Made by a program: the position numbers and the translations under genes. A stretch of DNA of 17,149 nt from Dunaliella salina (Eukaryota > Chlorophyta > Chlorophyceae > Chlamydomonadales > Dunaliellaceae): assembly GCA_002284615.2 (NCBI GenBank), contig MU070098.1:133320-150468 (forward strand), written 5' to 3'. Under the pieces are notes generated by a model. That model did no database searches. It saw nothing but the letters and a program-made list of their open reading frames with translations, and was not told the origin of the DNA. Below, piece after piece: positions 1 to 15,148 of this stretch; the stretch's first letter is position 1, and the number at the start of each line of letters is the position of its first letter.

Positions 1-41
<41 letters not shown>

Positions 42-76
42 CACACACACACACACAACACACACACACACACACA
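1..76. repeat. (CA)n microsatellite in an RPT1 intron
   Basis: A nearly pure CA dinucleotide run with two small interruptions. It ends about 20 bases before the 3' splice site of the first visible RPT1 exon, so it lies at the 3' end of an intron whose start is outside the window. Confidence 0.95.
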
Positions 77-95
77 CTCTTCGATCACCATGCAG

Positions 96-7275
<7,180 letters not shown>

Positions 7276-7682
7276 AAGGCTCCCATGGGACATACCAGGC
7301 ACCCTCTCTGTACCTTCTTGCCAGAGCACCTGCTCCTTGAATGCGAGGCAAATGGAAACTACTAAGTCCGCGCTTTCAGCGGTTTATGGTGTAGCATTGG
7401 TAGCATTGTTTAGCAACTCAGCCATGCCATGGCATTTGTTGGGGGCAGTCTGCCAACCATGTTGATCGCAAATGTAGATGGTATGCATGGTTTGGAAGTG
7501 ACATATCCGTCTTCTTTCTGAAAAGATGGAAGAGACGATTCAAGCCAAAAGGCTGCGTGCAATCAGGGGCAGTCCCTAAATGCAGGCCAGCAAGGGTCTA
7601 TCCCTAGAGGAGAGAGAAGAGATCAGGTCAAAAGGGCCCCGTAGATGAAGGAATGGCTCCTGAGCTAGAGAGGGTTTTGTAA
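7276..7682 (+). promoter_or_regulatory. RPT1 3' UTR with a possible TGTAA poly(A) signal
   Basis: Noncoding sequence after the RPT1 stop. TGTAA is the usual polyadenylation signal in chlamydomonadalean algae, and the first one downstream is at 7678-7682. A UTR of about 400 nt is plausible, but the later part resembles a LINE-tail repeat, so the true end may be nearer. Confidence 0.28.
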
Positions 7683-7830
7683 ACATGGGCATTAAACACA
7701 GCTAGCGTTTTGGAAAAATAATGTCAGAGCTAATGGGATTCAGGGGGTTGTCAGCCGTGCTCTTGAATTGTGTTTTTCTCCCATTCTCGATGACCGCGCG
7801 CCTCTTGCAAGATTACAGCACTACCAGGAA
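7545..7830 (-). repeat. Weak copy of the LINE 3'-tail repeat (family B)
   Basis: Shares GCTGCGTGCAATCAGGG-like and AGCTAATGGGATTCAGGGG-like words and GACCGCGCGCC with 9370-9560, and to a lesser degree with 14655-14830. Alignment is patchy. Confidence 0.3.
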
Positions 7831-7975
7831 GGTTTACAAGAAAGGAGCCATCAGTCCAAATGCATGACGGCTAAGCTTTGACGCAAAGAAACATTTTTGA
7901 TGAGAAGGTTTATAGGTTACAGGTATAAAGGAAAGAGAAGGTATCCAGTCAAGAGTGTTACAATGGTTACAATGT

Positions 7976-8997
7976 TTAGAGATCTTCAGCCAGAGCGTTC
8001 GGCTGATCAGTCTGTGGTCTACGCCAGTCAAAAATAAATCTATGAGCTCAGAAATGTAATGGAAAAGCTCGTTGTTTTTCTGGGAAAGAAAATCAAAGAC
8101 CAAAAGCACGGTGACATGTTGCATGCAAGGTTCAGTTTGAGAGGAACTGGCTAACTGTTGAAACAGCTCAACTACTGTTCCGCCTAACTTGGCACACCTT
8201 AGGACATAGGCACTTAAAGAGGACATGGGCCTCATCTTGTTCCTCCTGCAGGTTGCACCTATCACAAATGGCAGACACCTCACCCTGGGACCAAATAGCT
8301 CTGTCAACACGCAGGGTGTGAGCACGCAATCTAAAACGACTAACATTACGCAGGATCTGGCCAGAGAGGTTCAGAGATAAATTGCGAGGAGTTCACACTG
8401 GGGCATGCAGATTGGAACAAAAAGAAACGCCAAAATAAGACTGAGAGGGACAGAGTTACGAGGCACGCTCATCGCATCGGTAGCAGCAGTGTTCCAGACG
8501 ACCCGCATCCTCAGTCTCAGATCATCAGCAAACTCCTGGATCTTGATCGGTGCACCCCTCCGTACCACCACTTGCACATACTCATCACACTTCCGCAACC
8601 CCTAAAATCCATCCAGCATCTGAGCAGTCCGACATCCAGCAGCACTGGAGTGCGTATTGCAATCAGCCTGAAATACCTCCTTAAGGGTTGTGCTGTTGCA
8701 GTCCAGCGTACTGTTGTACAGCTTGATCAGACCTGAACCAAAAGAACCGTAAGGGCTCATGGCCACACTCTCGCAGCACTCTCCAGTTAGAATGGTACGC
8801 TTCACACCTAGAGTTGCTGTTTTGTGGTCCCATCTGCTCAGCAGGCTCGTCTGCAGGTACATCCCCCTGCCTAGGCGATGCACCTCATGCGTGAGGTACT
8901 GGATTGATTGCTGCTGCTGGGCCATCTCTGTGCGCTGCGCTGAACCTGCTTGCCGGAGAGAAGCGTTGAAGTACGCGCAGTAGTACGGGCTCAACAT
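7976..8997 (-). pseudogene. Degenerate LINE ORF2 C-terminal region with CCHC zinc knuckle
   Basis: On the minus strand three frames follow one another. 8997-8602 contains AQQQQSIQYLTHEVHRLGRG and then GLIKLYNSTLDCNSTTLKEV. 8598-8450 contains KCDEYVQVVVRRGAPIKIQE and FADDLRLRMRVVW. 8390-8190 contains ILRNVSRFRLRAHTLRVDRA and the knuckle CDRCNLQEEQDEAHVLFKC (CX2CX9HX4C). A further segment has VFDFLSQKNNELFHYISELI, ending after a frameshift with DQPNALAEDL and a stop at 7978-7976. The order Arg/His-rich helix then CCHC knuckle is what non-LTR retrotransposons show after the reverse transcriptase. No RT catalytic motif is present. Several frameshifts make it non-functional. It is a different family from the RNase H-bearing LINE nearby. 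Confidence 0.68.
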
Positions 8998-9009
8998 TCC
9001 TTTTTTCTG

Positions 9010-9090
9010 TGTGCTCTGTCTGGGAGGAGGAGCAGACCATGTATCTCCTTAATTCATGTTGGGAGAATTTCTATGCCTACACAGTGATTG
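9010..9090 (-). repeat. Family-D dispersed repeat copy
   Basis: The reverse complement shares GTAGGCATAGAAATTCTCCC and ATGAATTAAGGAGATACAT with 13905-13990 (GTAGGCAGAGAAACTCTCCC and so on). Confidence 0.5.
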
Positions 9091-9147
9091 TTCCATTGAC
9101 CCACCAACTTAGTAATGTTGTGAAGCATGTTGTAACTTGGCAGAATT

Positions 9148-9250
9148 AAGGTAAGGTTACATCGCTCTATCCGCCTACAAGGGCAGCTGAGCGGAGGCTT
9201 GGAGGTCTGTAACCAGACCAATTTAAGTTAAAATGGAAGCATTGCTAATT
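9148..9250 (+). repeat. Family-C dispersed repeat, copy C1
   Basis: Begins AAGGTAAGGTTACATCG, then GCCTACAAGGGCAGCTGAGC, GGAGG and CTGTAACCAGACCA. It aligns with copies at 12980 and 15006 in the same orientation. It resembles a SINE or element terminus of about 100 bp and is noncoding. Confidence 0.8.
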
Positions 9251-9458
9251 AATTTCATAAAAAAAACAGGCACGGCATCTCGAGCATGTAGACACAAACT
9301 TGGCTAATTCTAACACATTAGCTTGGTTCGTGAAGTCTCTGAGGCGGATTGGACAAAAAAAAAAAGTCTACGCAGGCTAGGTCGCGTGCATTAAGGGAAG
9401 AACCCCTTACAAAAGTTAGAGGTCTCACCAGGAGGCCCTCCACCTAAACTAGACAAAA

Positions 9459-9698
9459 CTAGCCTGGGAGAGAGCAATAGACAGAACTAATGGGATCAGA
9501 GGGATTGCTTGCCATGCCCCTGAGCGCTCGGACTCTCCTTCTTCTATCCTCAGCCGACACCGCGCGCCCAGCAAACCCCCTCCCTGATGCTCCCTGAAAG
9601 CAAAGTGCACGTCTAGTGTTAATGATGGTGGATAATCTTTGGATGGCATGGTCCCTGAGCTGGGAAGCTAGTGATTCAGCCTTTTGTTTGGTCAGGCC
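9459..9698 (-). pseudogene. C-terminal tail of the LINE ORF2 beyond the A2 insertion
   Basis: Begins with the GLT codons shared with the other side of A2, then KQKAESLASQLRDHAIQRLS and TIINTRRALCF. It ends with an Arg-rich EDRRRRVRALRG and a short SNPSDPISSVYC tail before a stop. The phase matches exactly: GLT codons occupy 9690-9698 here and 10528-10536 on the far side. A related tail (ESRRRRISASS, NPPDPHELSLV) is found at 14734-14830. Confidence 0.7.
9690..9698 (+). repeat. Target-site duplication, left of A2
   Basis: GGTCAGGCC, identical to 10528-10536. Confidence 0.82.
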
Positions 9699-9790
9699 AG
9701 GAGGGAAGATTTCGTGTAACTTTTGGACGGCACGTGTCAATCCGTTTAAAAATTATATATTCGTAATCCTGAGCTCAAGAGCTATCGATT

Positions 9791-9927
9791 GGTATATGTA
9801 TGGTATATGTATGGGATATGTATGGGATATGTATGGGATATGTATGGTATATGTGTGGTATATGTATGGTATATGTATGGTGTATGTATGGTGTATGTAT
9901 TGGTATATGTATGGTATATGTATGTAT
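9791..9927 (+). repeat. 11-bp GGTATATGTAT minisatellite inside A2
   Basis: About twelve units of GGTATATGTAT or GGGATATGTAT. Copy A3 has only a single ATACATATACTAATCGAAAG at the matching place, so the array expanded in this copy. Confidence 0.92.
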
Positions 9928-9947
9928 GAGTCCAATCGGAGGGGGTC

Positions 9948-9966
9948 GGGGGGGGGGGGGGGGGGN
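9948..9966 (+). repeat. Poly-G run with ambiguous base
   Basis: Eighteen G residues followed by N at 9966. A second N stands at 10068. The true length of this homopolymer is uncertain. Confidence 0.9.
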
Positions 9967-10439
9967 CAGGGGGGTCTCGACTTTTTGGGACCCCCCTCAT
10001 AGAATTTTTCTGAGCCACTTCTAAGGAATTTTAAATACATCGTTGGATTCCTGAGCTTGAGAGCTGTNAAATGGCACCCTCTTTTTGCAAATTGAGTAAA
10101 AGGGGGGGTCTGTGTGCATGGCTGGGAGTCAGTGTCAAGCCTGCAAGGGACTGAGCAGCAAGGGGTGTTGAGGCAATCATGCAGCAAACCAATCCCAACT
10201 CCCAGGATAATCTTGAGGTACTATGTATTATTGCATGGCGAAGTCAGGTGAGCAGTTTGTGGACTTGCAAGCAAGTTGTGGGTACCTGGCAGTGCTGGTA
10301 TGCATGGGCGTCTGCTCCTCAGTTTTTGCCCCATAGCTTTGCTGCAACTCAACATTTCATTACACTGAGAATGCAGGTTGATAGCTACTTGAAAGAAGAG
10401 CAGGTTGATACCCTTATTGTTTGGGTAGGGGCACTGGAA

Positions 10440-10463
10440 GGGGGGGGGGGGGGGGGGGGGGGG
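10440..10463 (+). repeat. 24-base poly-G run in A2
   Basis: Uninterrupted G tract near one end of A2. The matching place in A1 holds only a short C run (opposite orientation, about 4784-4789). Confidence 0.93.
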
Positions 10464-10527
10464 TGTCAGAGGGGTCCAGCGCAAAATTTACACGCGCCTT
10501 CCACGAGAAAAATTTTTCCTCCCTCCT

Positions 10528-10536
10528 GGTCAGGCC
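10528..10536 (+). repeat. Target-site duplication, right of A2
   Basis: GGTCAGGCC, identical to 9690-9698. On the minus strand both encode the same Gly-Leu-Thr codons of the LINE. Confidence 0.82.
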
Positions 10537-11180
10537 CAGATTTATTAGAGGCGTAATCGTACAATTGTTGTAAATCGTGCCACCCACACCAATTAAGATG
10601 ATGTGCAAAGTCACTTTGTCATTCCTGTTTGGGTTTCTTAAGCTGCGTGTTTTAAGTCTGGTTATGATTTGGGAATGCTGAGTCTCTGCACGTTCTAAAG
10701 TGATGACGGGATTTGTGTCAGGGCAGAATTTAAGTTCGACGAGGTGAATGTCCCTATCTTGTGGTGGGATCTTGGTAGGTTCAAGGTGGGCTTGTCTGCC
10801 TGGGATATGGCGCACAAATAGAGCATCAGGGCGGCTTTGCTGCCGTGCAGGTGAGGCAGCGCCATTTGGGAAAACCCAGTCTGGAATAACTCGAGAGATG
10901 TTCTCAGGGATTTGTATGCCTTGAACCAGAAGTCTGTCATGATTGCAGCCATCCATGCTAATGAGGGATGAGCCATAATGGCCTTTACTGAGGGCTTCTA
11001 TACAGAGGCTAAGGGCCGCATGGTGTCTGTTGGTGTGCATCCCACTCATTGTTGGGTTGGTACACCTAAGCAGAGCGTGGTAAATGTTGTCTGTGTTTGC
11101 ACGCAGTGGGCACCTATCAGAACTGGAAAAGTCGAAGGCATGACTCTGTGTGTGCAGTGTATCCGTTTGATACTTTATAA
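10528..11180 (-). pseudogene. LINE ORF2 zinc knuckle and PD-(D/E)XK-like endonuclease segment
   Basis: The frame resumes after the frameshift with LIKYQTDTLHTQSHAFDFS and the knuckle RCPLRANTDNIYHALLRC, in which the second Cys of CX2CX7HX4C is Arg. It continues (numbering from the Met at 11049) to SRPDA (residues 72-76) and HLVELKFCPDT (102-112), then HIILIGVGGTIYNN and PLINLGLT (168-174). RPD followed about 30 residues later by E-x-K is the layout of a PD-(D/E)XK nuclease core, like the restriction-like endonuclease at the C-terminus of R2-type and Dualen LINEs. It would nick target DNA to prime reverse transcription. The frame is broken at Thr174 by the A2 insertion. Confidence 0.62.
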
Positions 11181-11183
11181 GAT

Positions 11184-12105
11184 TTATTTGTTGTTTAAAG
11201 GTAATCTTTGGATTTTCCAGAAGGAGTTGCTGATCTCCTTGTTTGCAAGCTGAGAGATTGGGTTGCGAGCTTCAGTGTTTGCATTGGTGGTGGATGGTGT
11301 GGCATCGTTGAGCTTCTGCCATCTTTGGTAGTGGTAGCCAGATGTGTTAGAAGAGCCAAGTTTATGTCTCTTGTGCATGTGTGTTTTAAGTTTGTCGCTC
11401 AGGTTGGTGAGGTAGTGTATTGGGAAAGTGTGGGAGCGGTGCCTGCCATCATTTTGTGTGAAAGAGGTCTTCAGTGAAAGCCAATAAAAATTGTGGAAAG
11501 TGTCCCTGGCATCTGGAAGTGCAATGTCTATGGTATCTGAGAGGGCTGCGGTGCGAGCACAAGCGTCGGCCCCCTCATTTCCTATCATGATGATGCCAGA
11601 GTTGGCTTTGACTTTGTAAAAATGGATAGGGTGAGGGGAGTGCTTTAATATGGTTGATATTGCATGAATGAGCTCTGCGTGTAGGTGATACCTTATGCGC
11701 ATCGGGTTAAGGGTTAGTTGATTAGAAATCTGAAAAAGGCAGGATGCACTATCAGTGGCAATCTCAGTTTGCTCGTGTTGGAGTGCCACAAGGATACCCA
11801 CAAATCCTGCTCTGGTGACGGTATTGGTTGGCCCATGGCCATTGGGTTTTATGTGCAGTTGCAAGTGTTGGGAGGGTGCAGCAGTGTCATTTCCTGGTTT
11901 GTAAACACCTGAGCCGGAAAGGGGTGGGGAGTCGTCATCTTTGTGTTTGATCACACTGCCATCAGTGTAGGTCATTTTCCTCCAATCCTTAATTTTGGGT
12001 GTGAACCTCTTTCTGAAGTTGGCAGAGGTGAATGGTGCCCTTTCTTGAGGGCACTTGTGTGAGCAGCTATGGGTGTCAGGGGGAAGTGATTGGAATTTCT
12101 GCTTC
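11184..12105 (-). pseudogene. RNase H domain of the LINE ORF2
   Basis: The frame runs from RAPFTSANFRKRFTPKIKDW through MTYTDGS to LPLNNK and a stop at 11186-11184. Numbering from the Met at 11975, RNase H motifs are YTDGS (catalytic Asp5), IATDSAS (Asp75) and GNEGADACA (Asp137). The second acidic position is lost: the expected RAELAGI block reads RAGFVGI, with Gly57 where Glu is normal. The usual KAHSG reads KANSG. RNase H would remove the RNA strand during reverse transcription, but this copy should be inactive. After RNase H comes the MHKRHKLG and ANKEISNSFW linker, also found in the + strand fragment at 15.8 kb. A single frameshift near 11184 separates it from the next segment. Confidence 0.8.
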
Positions 12106-12134
12106 TAAGTGTTTGATGTAAGGTGTTGGTGCGT

Positions 12135-12495
12135 TCACAGTGGCGTGACTGGATTTGGAGTATCCAAGGGTAGCCAACTAGCTTCTGGATCAACCTGCTT
12201 TACCTCTTGCTGGAAAAACTGAAACCAGTCTTTGTTTGCGCTATCTAGCATGACTCTGGCATTATGGTTCCACACAACAATGAGTTGCATAGGATATATC
12301 CTATACAGGAAGGTGGGGTAGGATTGGGTATGGAACCAAACCAGTGTTGTGGTGCCTGGAATCGGATTTTTCTTGCAGGGAATTTGGCAAGCACATTGCA
12401 ACGTCTGGGTATTGTCTGAGCCAACTCATCTATGCGTTGCAGCTGAAGCCTCTCCAGTAGGGCAGGAGCATGAAGGTGGCAACTGGATCTGTGCT
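12135..12495 (-). pseudogene. LINE ORF2 post-RT segment
   Basis: Minus-strand frame from about 12490 reads HLHAPALLERLQLQRIDELA, then QTIPRRCNVLAKFPARKIRF. After a frameshift near 12350 it reads FHTQSYPTFLYRIYPMQLIV, VWNHNARVMLDSANKDWFQF and WLPLDTPNPVTPL, then a stop. The first stretch is repeated in the fragment at 14185-14340 on the opposite strand. The position before RNase H fits the connection region of a LINE polyprotein; I cannot assign it a catalytic role. Confidence 0.6.
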
Positions 12496-12562
12496 TTGGA
12501 GGGAGGAATGCACTGCGTGGCGTGCACTGGATCTGTGCTTTGGAGGGAGGAATGCACTGCGT
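12485..12562 (+). repeat. 44-bp tandem duplication
   Basis: GGATCTGTGCTTTGGAGGGA-led unit at 12485 repeated at 12529. It lies just upstream (minus-strand sense) of the LINE post-RT segment. Confidence 0.9.
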
Positions 12563-12979
12563 GCTGAGGCAGCGCTTAGCTCGGCAAGGCTAGCTCTGGG
12601 CATCGAGCTTCCCATCCAGACGCTGCTGGCCAGCTTGCAGGTCCTTAAGGTTGATTCAAGCTTGATTCCCCCCCAGGATACCCTGCAGGACTCCTTGCAT
12701 GTCCTGCTGGGACATGGGCTCGCGCTGGTTGAGGCAAATGGCAAGGCAGGGCAGGCAAAAATGAGGCAGTGTGAGGCCGCGGGCAGGCGCTTGCACGCAA
12801 CTGTCACGACATCGGAAGGATTTTCCTCCAGGGTCAAAAAACAATTTTTTTGCCAAGAGTGTGTCACTGGGAATTGAGAATGCACGCCTGCATAGGCTTT
12901 TTTTCCTTTCCTTTTCTTTACGTAGGCATGCAACCCACCAGACACGAGTGTTGATGCAACAAAATTACCGTTATGTTAC
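12563..12979. other. Unassigned sequence upstream of the LINE fragment
   Basis: Both strands are partly open. The minus strand has a Gln-rich stretch (MSQQDMQGVLQGILGGNQA, a stop, then LKDLQAGQQRLDGKLDAQ) that looks coiled-coil-like and could be a further LINE-encoded segment. I cannot assign it. Confidence 0.25.
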
Positions 12980-13095
12980 AAGGTAAGGTAAGCTTACATT
13001 GCTATTTTTGCCTACAAGGGCAGCTGAGCGGAAACACTGAGGCCTGTGGCCAGACCTGGCCGAAGAAAGGCTCAACTCACAAAATTTGGGCTAAA
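12980..13095 (+). repeat. Family-C dispersed repeat, copy C2
   Basis: AAGGTAAGGTAAGCTTACAT, then GCCTACAAGGGCAGCTGAGC and GGCCTGTGGCCAGACCTGG. Same order of blocks as C1 and C3. Confidence 0.8.
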
Positions 13096-13200
13096 AAACT
13101 GATTAAAAAATAATGTTTGTTGTGGTCTGGTTCATGGAATTGTGCGACATAGATGATGTTGGATCAAAAATGCTCAGAGTACAAATGTTCAGAGGACAGG

Positions 13201-13863
13201 CGGGAGGGAGGAAGGGTGGTGGAGCTTGCTGCTGTCTACATTTCATAAGCATTCATTCCAAACATGCTCAAGCAAAGCTCCATGTTTTCACAAAAGTGAT
13301 TAAACAAGGTGACCATAAAAAGGGTACCAATCTGCTCCCTTTTCAATTCCCCATCCATCTGCACACCTGCCATGCTGGAAAAGTGAGTTGCAGCAGAGTC
13401 ATGGGACAAAAACTGAGCAGCGGATGCCCATGCATACCTGCCCTTCCAGGCACCCACAACTGGCTTGCAAGTCCACCAACTGCCCTCCTGACTTCACTAT
13501 GCATAATCACATCATACATTGTCACTATCCTGGAAGTTTGAAGCTGCTTGCCGCATGTTTGCCTCTACACCCCCTGCCGCCCACACCCTTGCGCGCATGG
13601 CACTGACTACCAGCCATGCACACAGACCCCCCCTTTTACTCAATTTACCCAAAAAGGGTGCCAACAGGTAGTTCTCGAGCTCAGAAATCCAATGTTGTCT
13701 TTAGAATTTTGTAAAAGTGGCCCAGAAAAATTCTGGAGGGGGTGTCCCGGATTTTCTTAAATACATATACTAATCGAAAGCCCTTGATCCTAGGGCTCCG
13801 AATATACAAGTCTTAATTGGATTGACCCTCGAGTTCCAAAAGTTATGCTTCTTGCAGCCTCCT
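13201..13863 (+). mobile_element. Family-A TIR element copy A3
   Basis: Aligns with A1 and with the reverse complement of A2 along most of its length, for example CCCCATCCATCTGCA, ACTGAGCAGCGGATGCCCAT, GCAAGTCCACCAACTGCCC, AAGTGGCCCAGAAAAATTCT and AGTTCCAAAAGTTATGCTTC. The left end GGGAGGGAGGAAGG and right end CAGCCTCCT correspond to the A2 termini. No 9-bp duplication is apparent (flanks differ), so the ends are approximate. Confidence 0.72.
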
Positions 13864-14184
13864 GAGCTCATGAAGAAAATGATGAAAAAAGAAAAAGAAA
13901 AGAAAAACTACGTAGGCAGAGAAACTCTCCCTACATCAATTAAGGAAAAGGAGACACATTGGCTCAAATAAGAGCCGTGTGCCCCCCTCCACCGCAAGGT
14001 ATGAAAAAAAGAAGAGAATGAAGCTGATTGTTGTTATGATTTAAGAAACAAGTGTTGATGCTACAAATTGCCATGACCAGATCTTTGGGGCATGCATTGA
14101 TATTTTCCTTGTGTGCTATAATGCAGCTCCTTCCACCCCCCCATCTTGTAGTGATGCAAGCTCCTGCACGAGTGCACTCCCCCC
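13864..14184. repeat. A-rich spacer with a family-D copy
   Basis: An A/G-rich stretch is followed at about 13905-13990 by a family-D copy matching 9010-9090 in reverse. The remainder shows nothing recognisable. Confidence 0.45.
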
Positions 14185-14340
14185 TTCAAAACACCAAACG
14201 GTTTGCCACCTTGATGCTCCTGCCCTACTGGCGAGGCTTCAGCTGCAACGTTCAGATGAGTTGGCTCGTTTATTACCCAGATCTAGCCGAAGTGTTTGCC
14301 GAATTTCCTGCTGAGCATCCATTTCCAGACCCCTAAATAC
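14185..14340 (+). pseudogene. Short LINE ORF2 fragment
   Basis: Encodes CHLDAPALLARLQLQRSDEL and ARLLPRS, closely related to the minus-strand segment at 12490-12370 (HLHAPALLERLQLQRIDELA). The frame is lost after about 14310. It is an inverted paralogue about 1.8 kb away. Confidence 0.65.
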
Positions 14341-14442
14341 TTGCTGGAAGGCAGAATCTTAAATGGCGCGTGAGTTGTTCCTATGATCCTAAAACTCAGA
14401 TCGCAATTGCTCCTAAATGGGTTGAGCAATGACGCTACAATG

Positions 14443-14482
14443 AACCTAACCTAACCTAGCCCTAACCTAAACCTAACCTAAT
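14443..14482 (+). repeat. Short telomere-like CCTAA tract
   Basis: About seven irregular units of CCTAA, CCCTAA and CCTAAA, read as TTAGG, TTAGGG and TTTAGG on the other strand. Too short and internal to be a chromosome end. The surrounding 14341-14640 has nothing else recognisable. Confidence 0.6.
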
Positions 14483-14639
14483 CTGAAAGGGGGGCATATG
14501 GACCCTAAAACTCAGGGTTGCATGACCGAACTCACCTGCCATCTAAGATTTTGGCGGCTGGTATATCTACCCCCAGTCGCCCTTCTTATGCCATGCAGCT
14601 CATTGTCACCTGGAACCTTCATGCCTGAGAAGTACCAGA

Positions 14640-14978
14640 AAGGAAAAAGTCTGCACAAGCCAGGGGCCGCGTACATTCAGGGAAGGACCCCTAACCGGAG
14701 AGTGAGAAGCCTCACCAGAAGGACTTTCAAAACCTAAACTAGACTGAGTTCATGAGGATCTGGGGGATTGTCTGCCATGCAACTGGACGCCGAGATTCTC
14801 CTTCTCCTGCTCTCCATGGGTGGATAGTACCAGATTATGCAAACTTGGACTGGTTCAAACTCCACAATTAAGTTGCACTGGACGCCCGGACTTTCTTTCT
14901 CCTGCTCTCCATGGGTGGATAGTACCGGATTGTGCAAACTCAGACTGGTTCAAACTCCACAATTAAGATGCACCATTA
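14640..14978 (-). mobile_element. LINE ORF2 tail and 3' flank fragment (family B)
   Basis: The minus strand encodes ESRRRRISASSCMADNPPDP and a stop, matching the Arg-rich end of the LINE tail at 9459-9560. Noncoding words such as AAAAAGTCTGCACAAGCCAG and AAACCTAAACTAGAC also match 9360-9460. Confidence 0.62.
14784..14973 (+). repeat. 95-bp tandem duplication
   Basis: Unit TGGACGCCGAGATTCTCCTT onward at 14784-14878 is repeated at 14879-14973 with few changes. Both units end with CAAACTCCACAATTAAG. Confidence 0.92.
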
Positions 14979-15005
14979 GCTCATTGGCTTACTCTGAACA
15001 CCTTT

Positions 15006-15110
15006 AAGGTAAGGTAAGGTTGCATCGATATGTCTCCTACATGGGCTGCTGAGCGGAAGCACAGAGGCCTGTAATTAGACCAGTCCAATGGGAAATAATA
15101 GAAAACTTTA
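15006..15110 (+). repeat. Family-C dispersed repeat, copy C3
   Basis: AAGGTAAGGTAAGGTTGCAT, GGGCTGCTGAGCGGAAGCAC and AGGCCTGTAATTAGACCAGT. Same block order as C1 and C2. Confidence 0.82.
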
Positions 15111-15148
15111 ATAGAAGTTCAGACGTTCTGTTATGGATCAATACTTTG

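Larger units (their letters stand above)
9699..10527 (-). mobile_element. Family-A TIR element copy A2, 829 bp, 9-bp target duplication
   Basis: Both sides carry a perfect 9-bp GGTCAGGCC (9690-9698 and 10528-10536). The ends are inverted: AGGAGGGAAGAT at 9699 and, as reverse complement, AGGAGGGAGGAA from 10527. The interior matches A1 and A3 in reverse orientation. It holds a minisatellite and two poly-G runs. A 9-bp duplication is typical of Mutator-like elements. With no transposase gene and short imperfect TIRs, it would be a non-autonomous MULE-like element; class assignment is inference. Confidence 0.8.
9370..12495 (-). mobile_element. LINE (non-LTR) retrotransposon 3' portion with RNase H and PD-(D/E)XK-like domains, split by family-A element A2
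   Basis: Read on the minus strand, the element contains in order: a post-RT segment (12490-12135), RNase H (about 12100-11190), a degenerate zinc knuckle, a PD-(D/E)XK-like endonuclease region (11160-10528), the A2 insertion (10527-9699) and the ORF tail (9698-9459) with 3' flank to about 9370. The RT palm lies further upstream and is not recognised here. RNase H plus a restriction-like endonuclease in one LINE recalls the Dualen/RandI group described from Chlamydomonas; that assignment is inference. Frameshifts near 12350, 12130 and 11184 and catalytic losses mark it as dead. Confidence 0.75.

Noticed and set aside
1..76. Telomere or CRISPR-like array suggested by the repetitive start
   Set aside because: It is a plain CA microsatellite within an intron, with no spacers.
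9616..10187. Open frames on both strands with Tyr/Gly/Met/Ile repeats or poly-Pro/poly-Gly
   Set aside because: They come from the GGTATATGTAT array and the poly-G run in A2, and cross ambiguous bases.
12470..12877. A 135-residue + strand frame
   Set aside because: It lies antisense to LINE-like sequence, begins in a 44-bp tandem duplication and matches no recognisable protein.
13201..13872. A 9-bp target duplication around family-A copy A3
   Set aside because: The flanking nonamers (GAGGACAGG-like on the left, GAGCTCATG on the right) do not match; the ends may be eroded.
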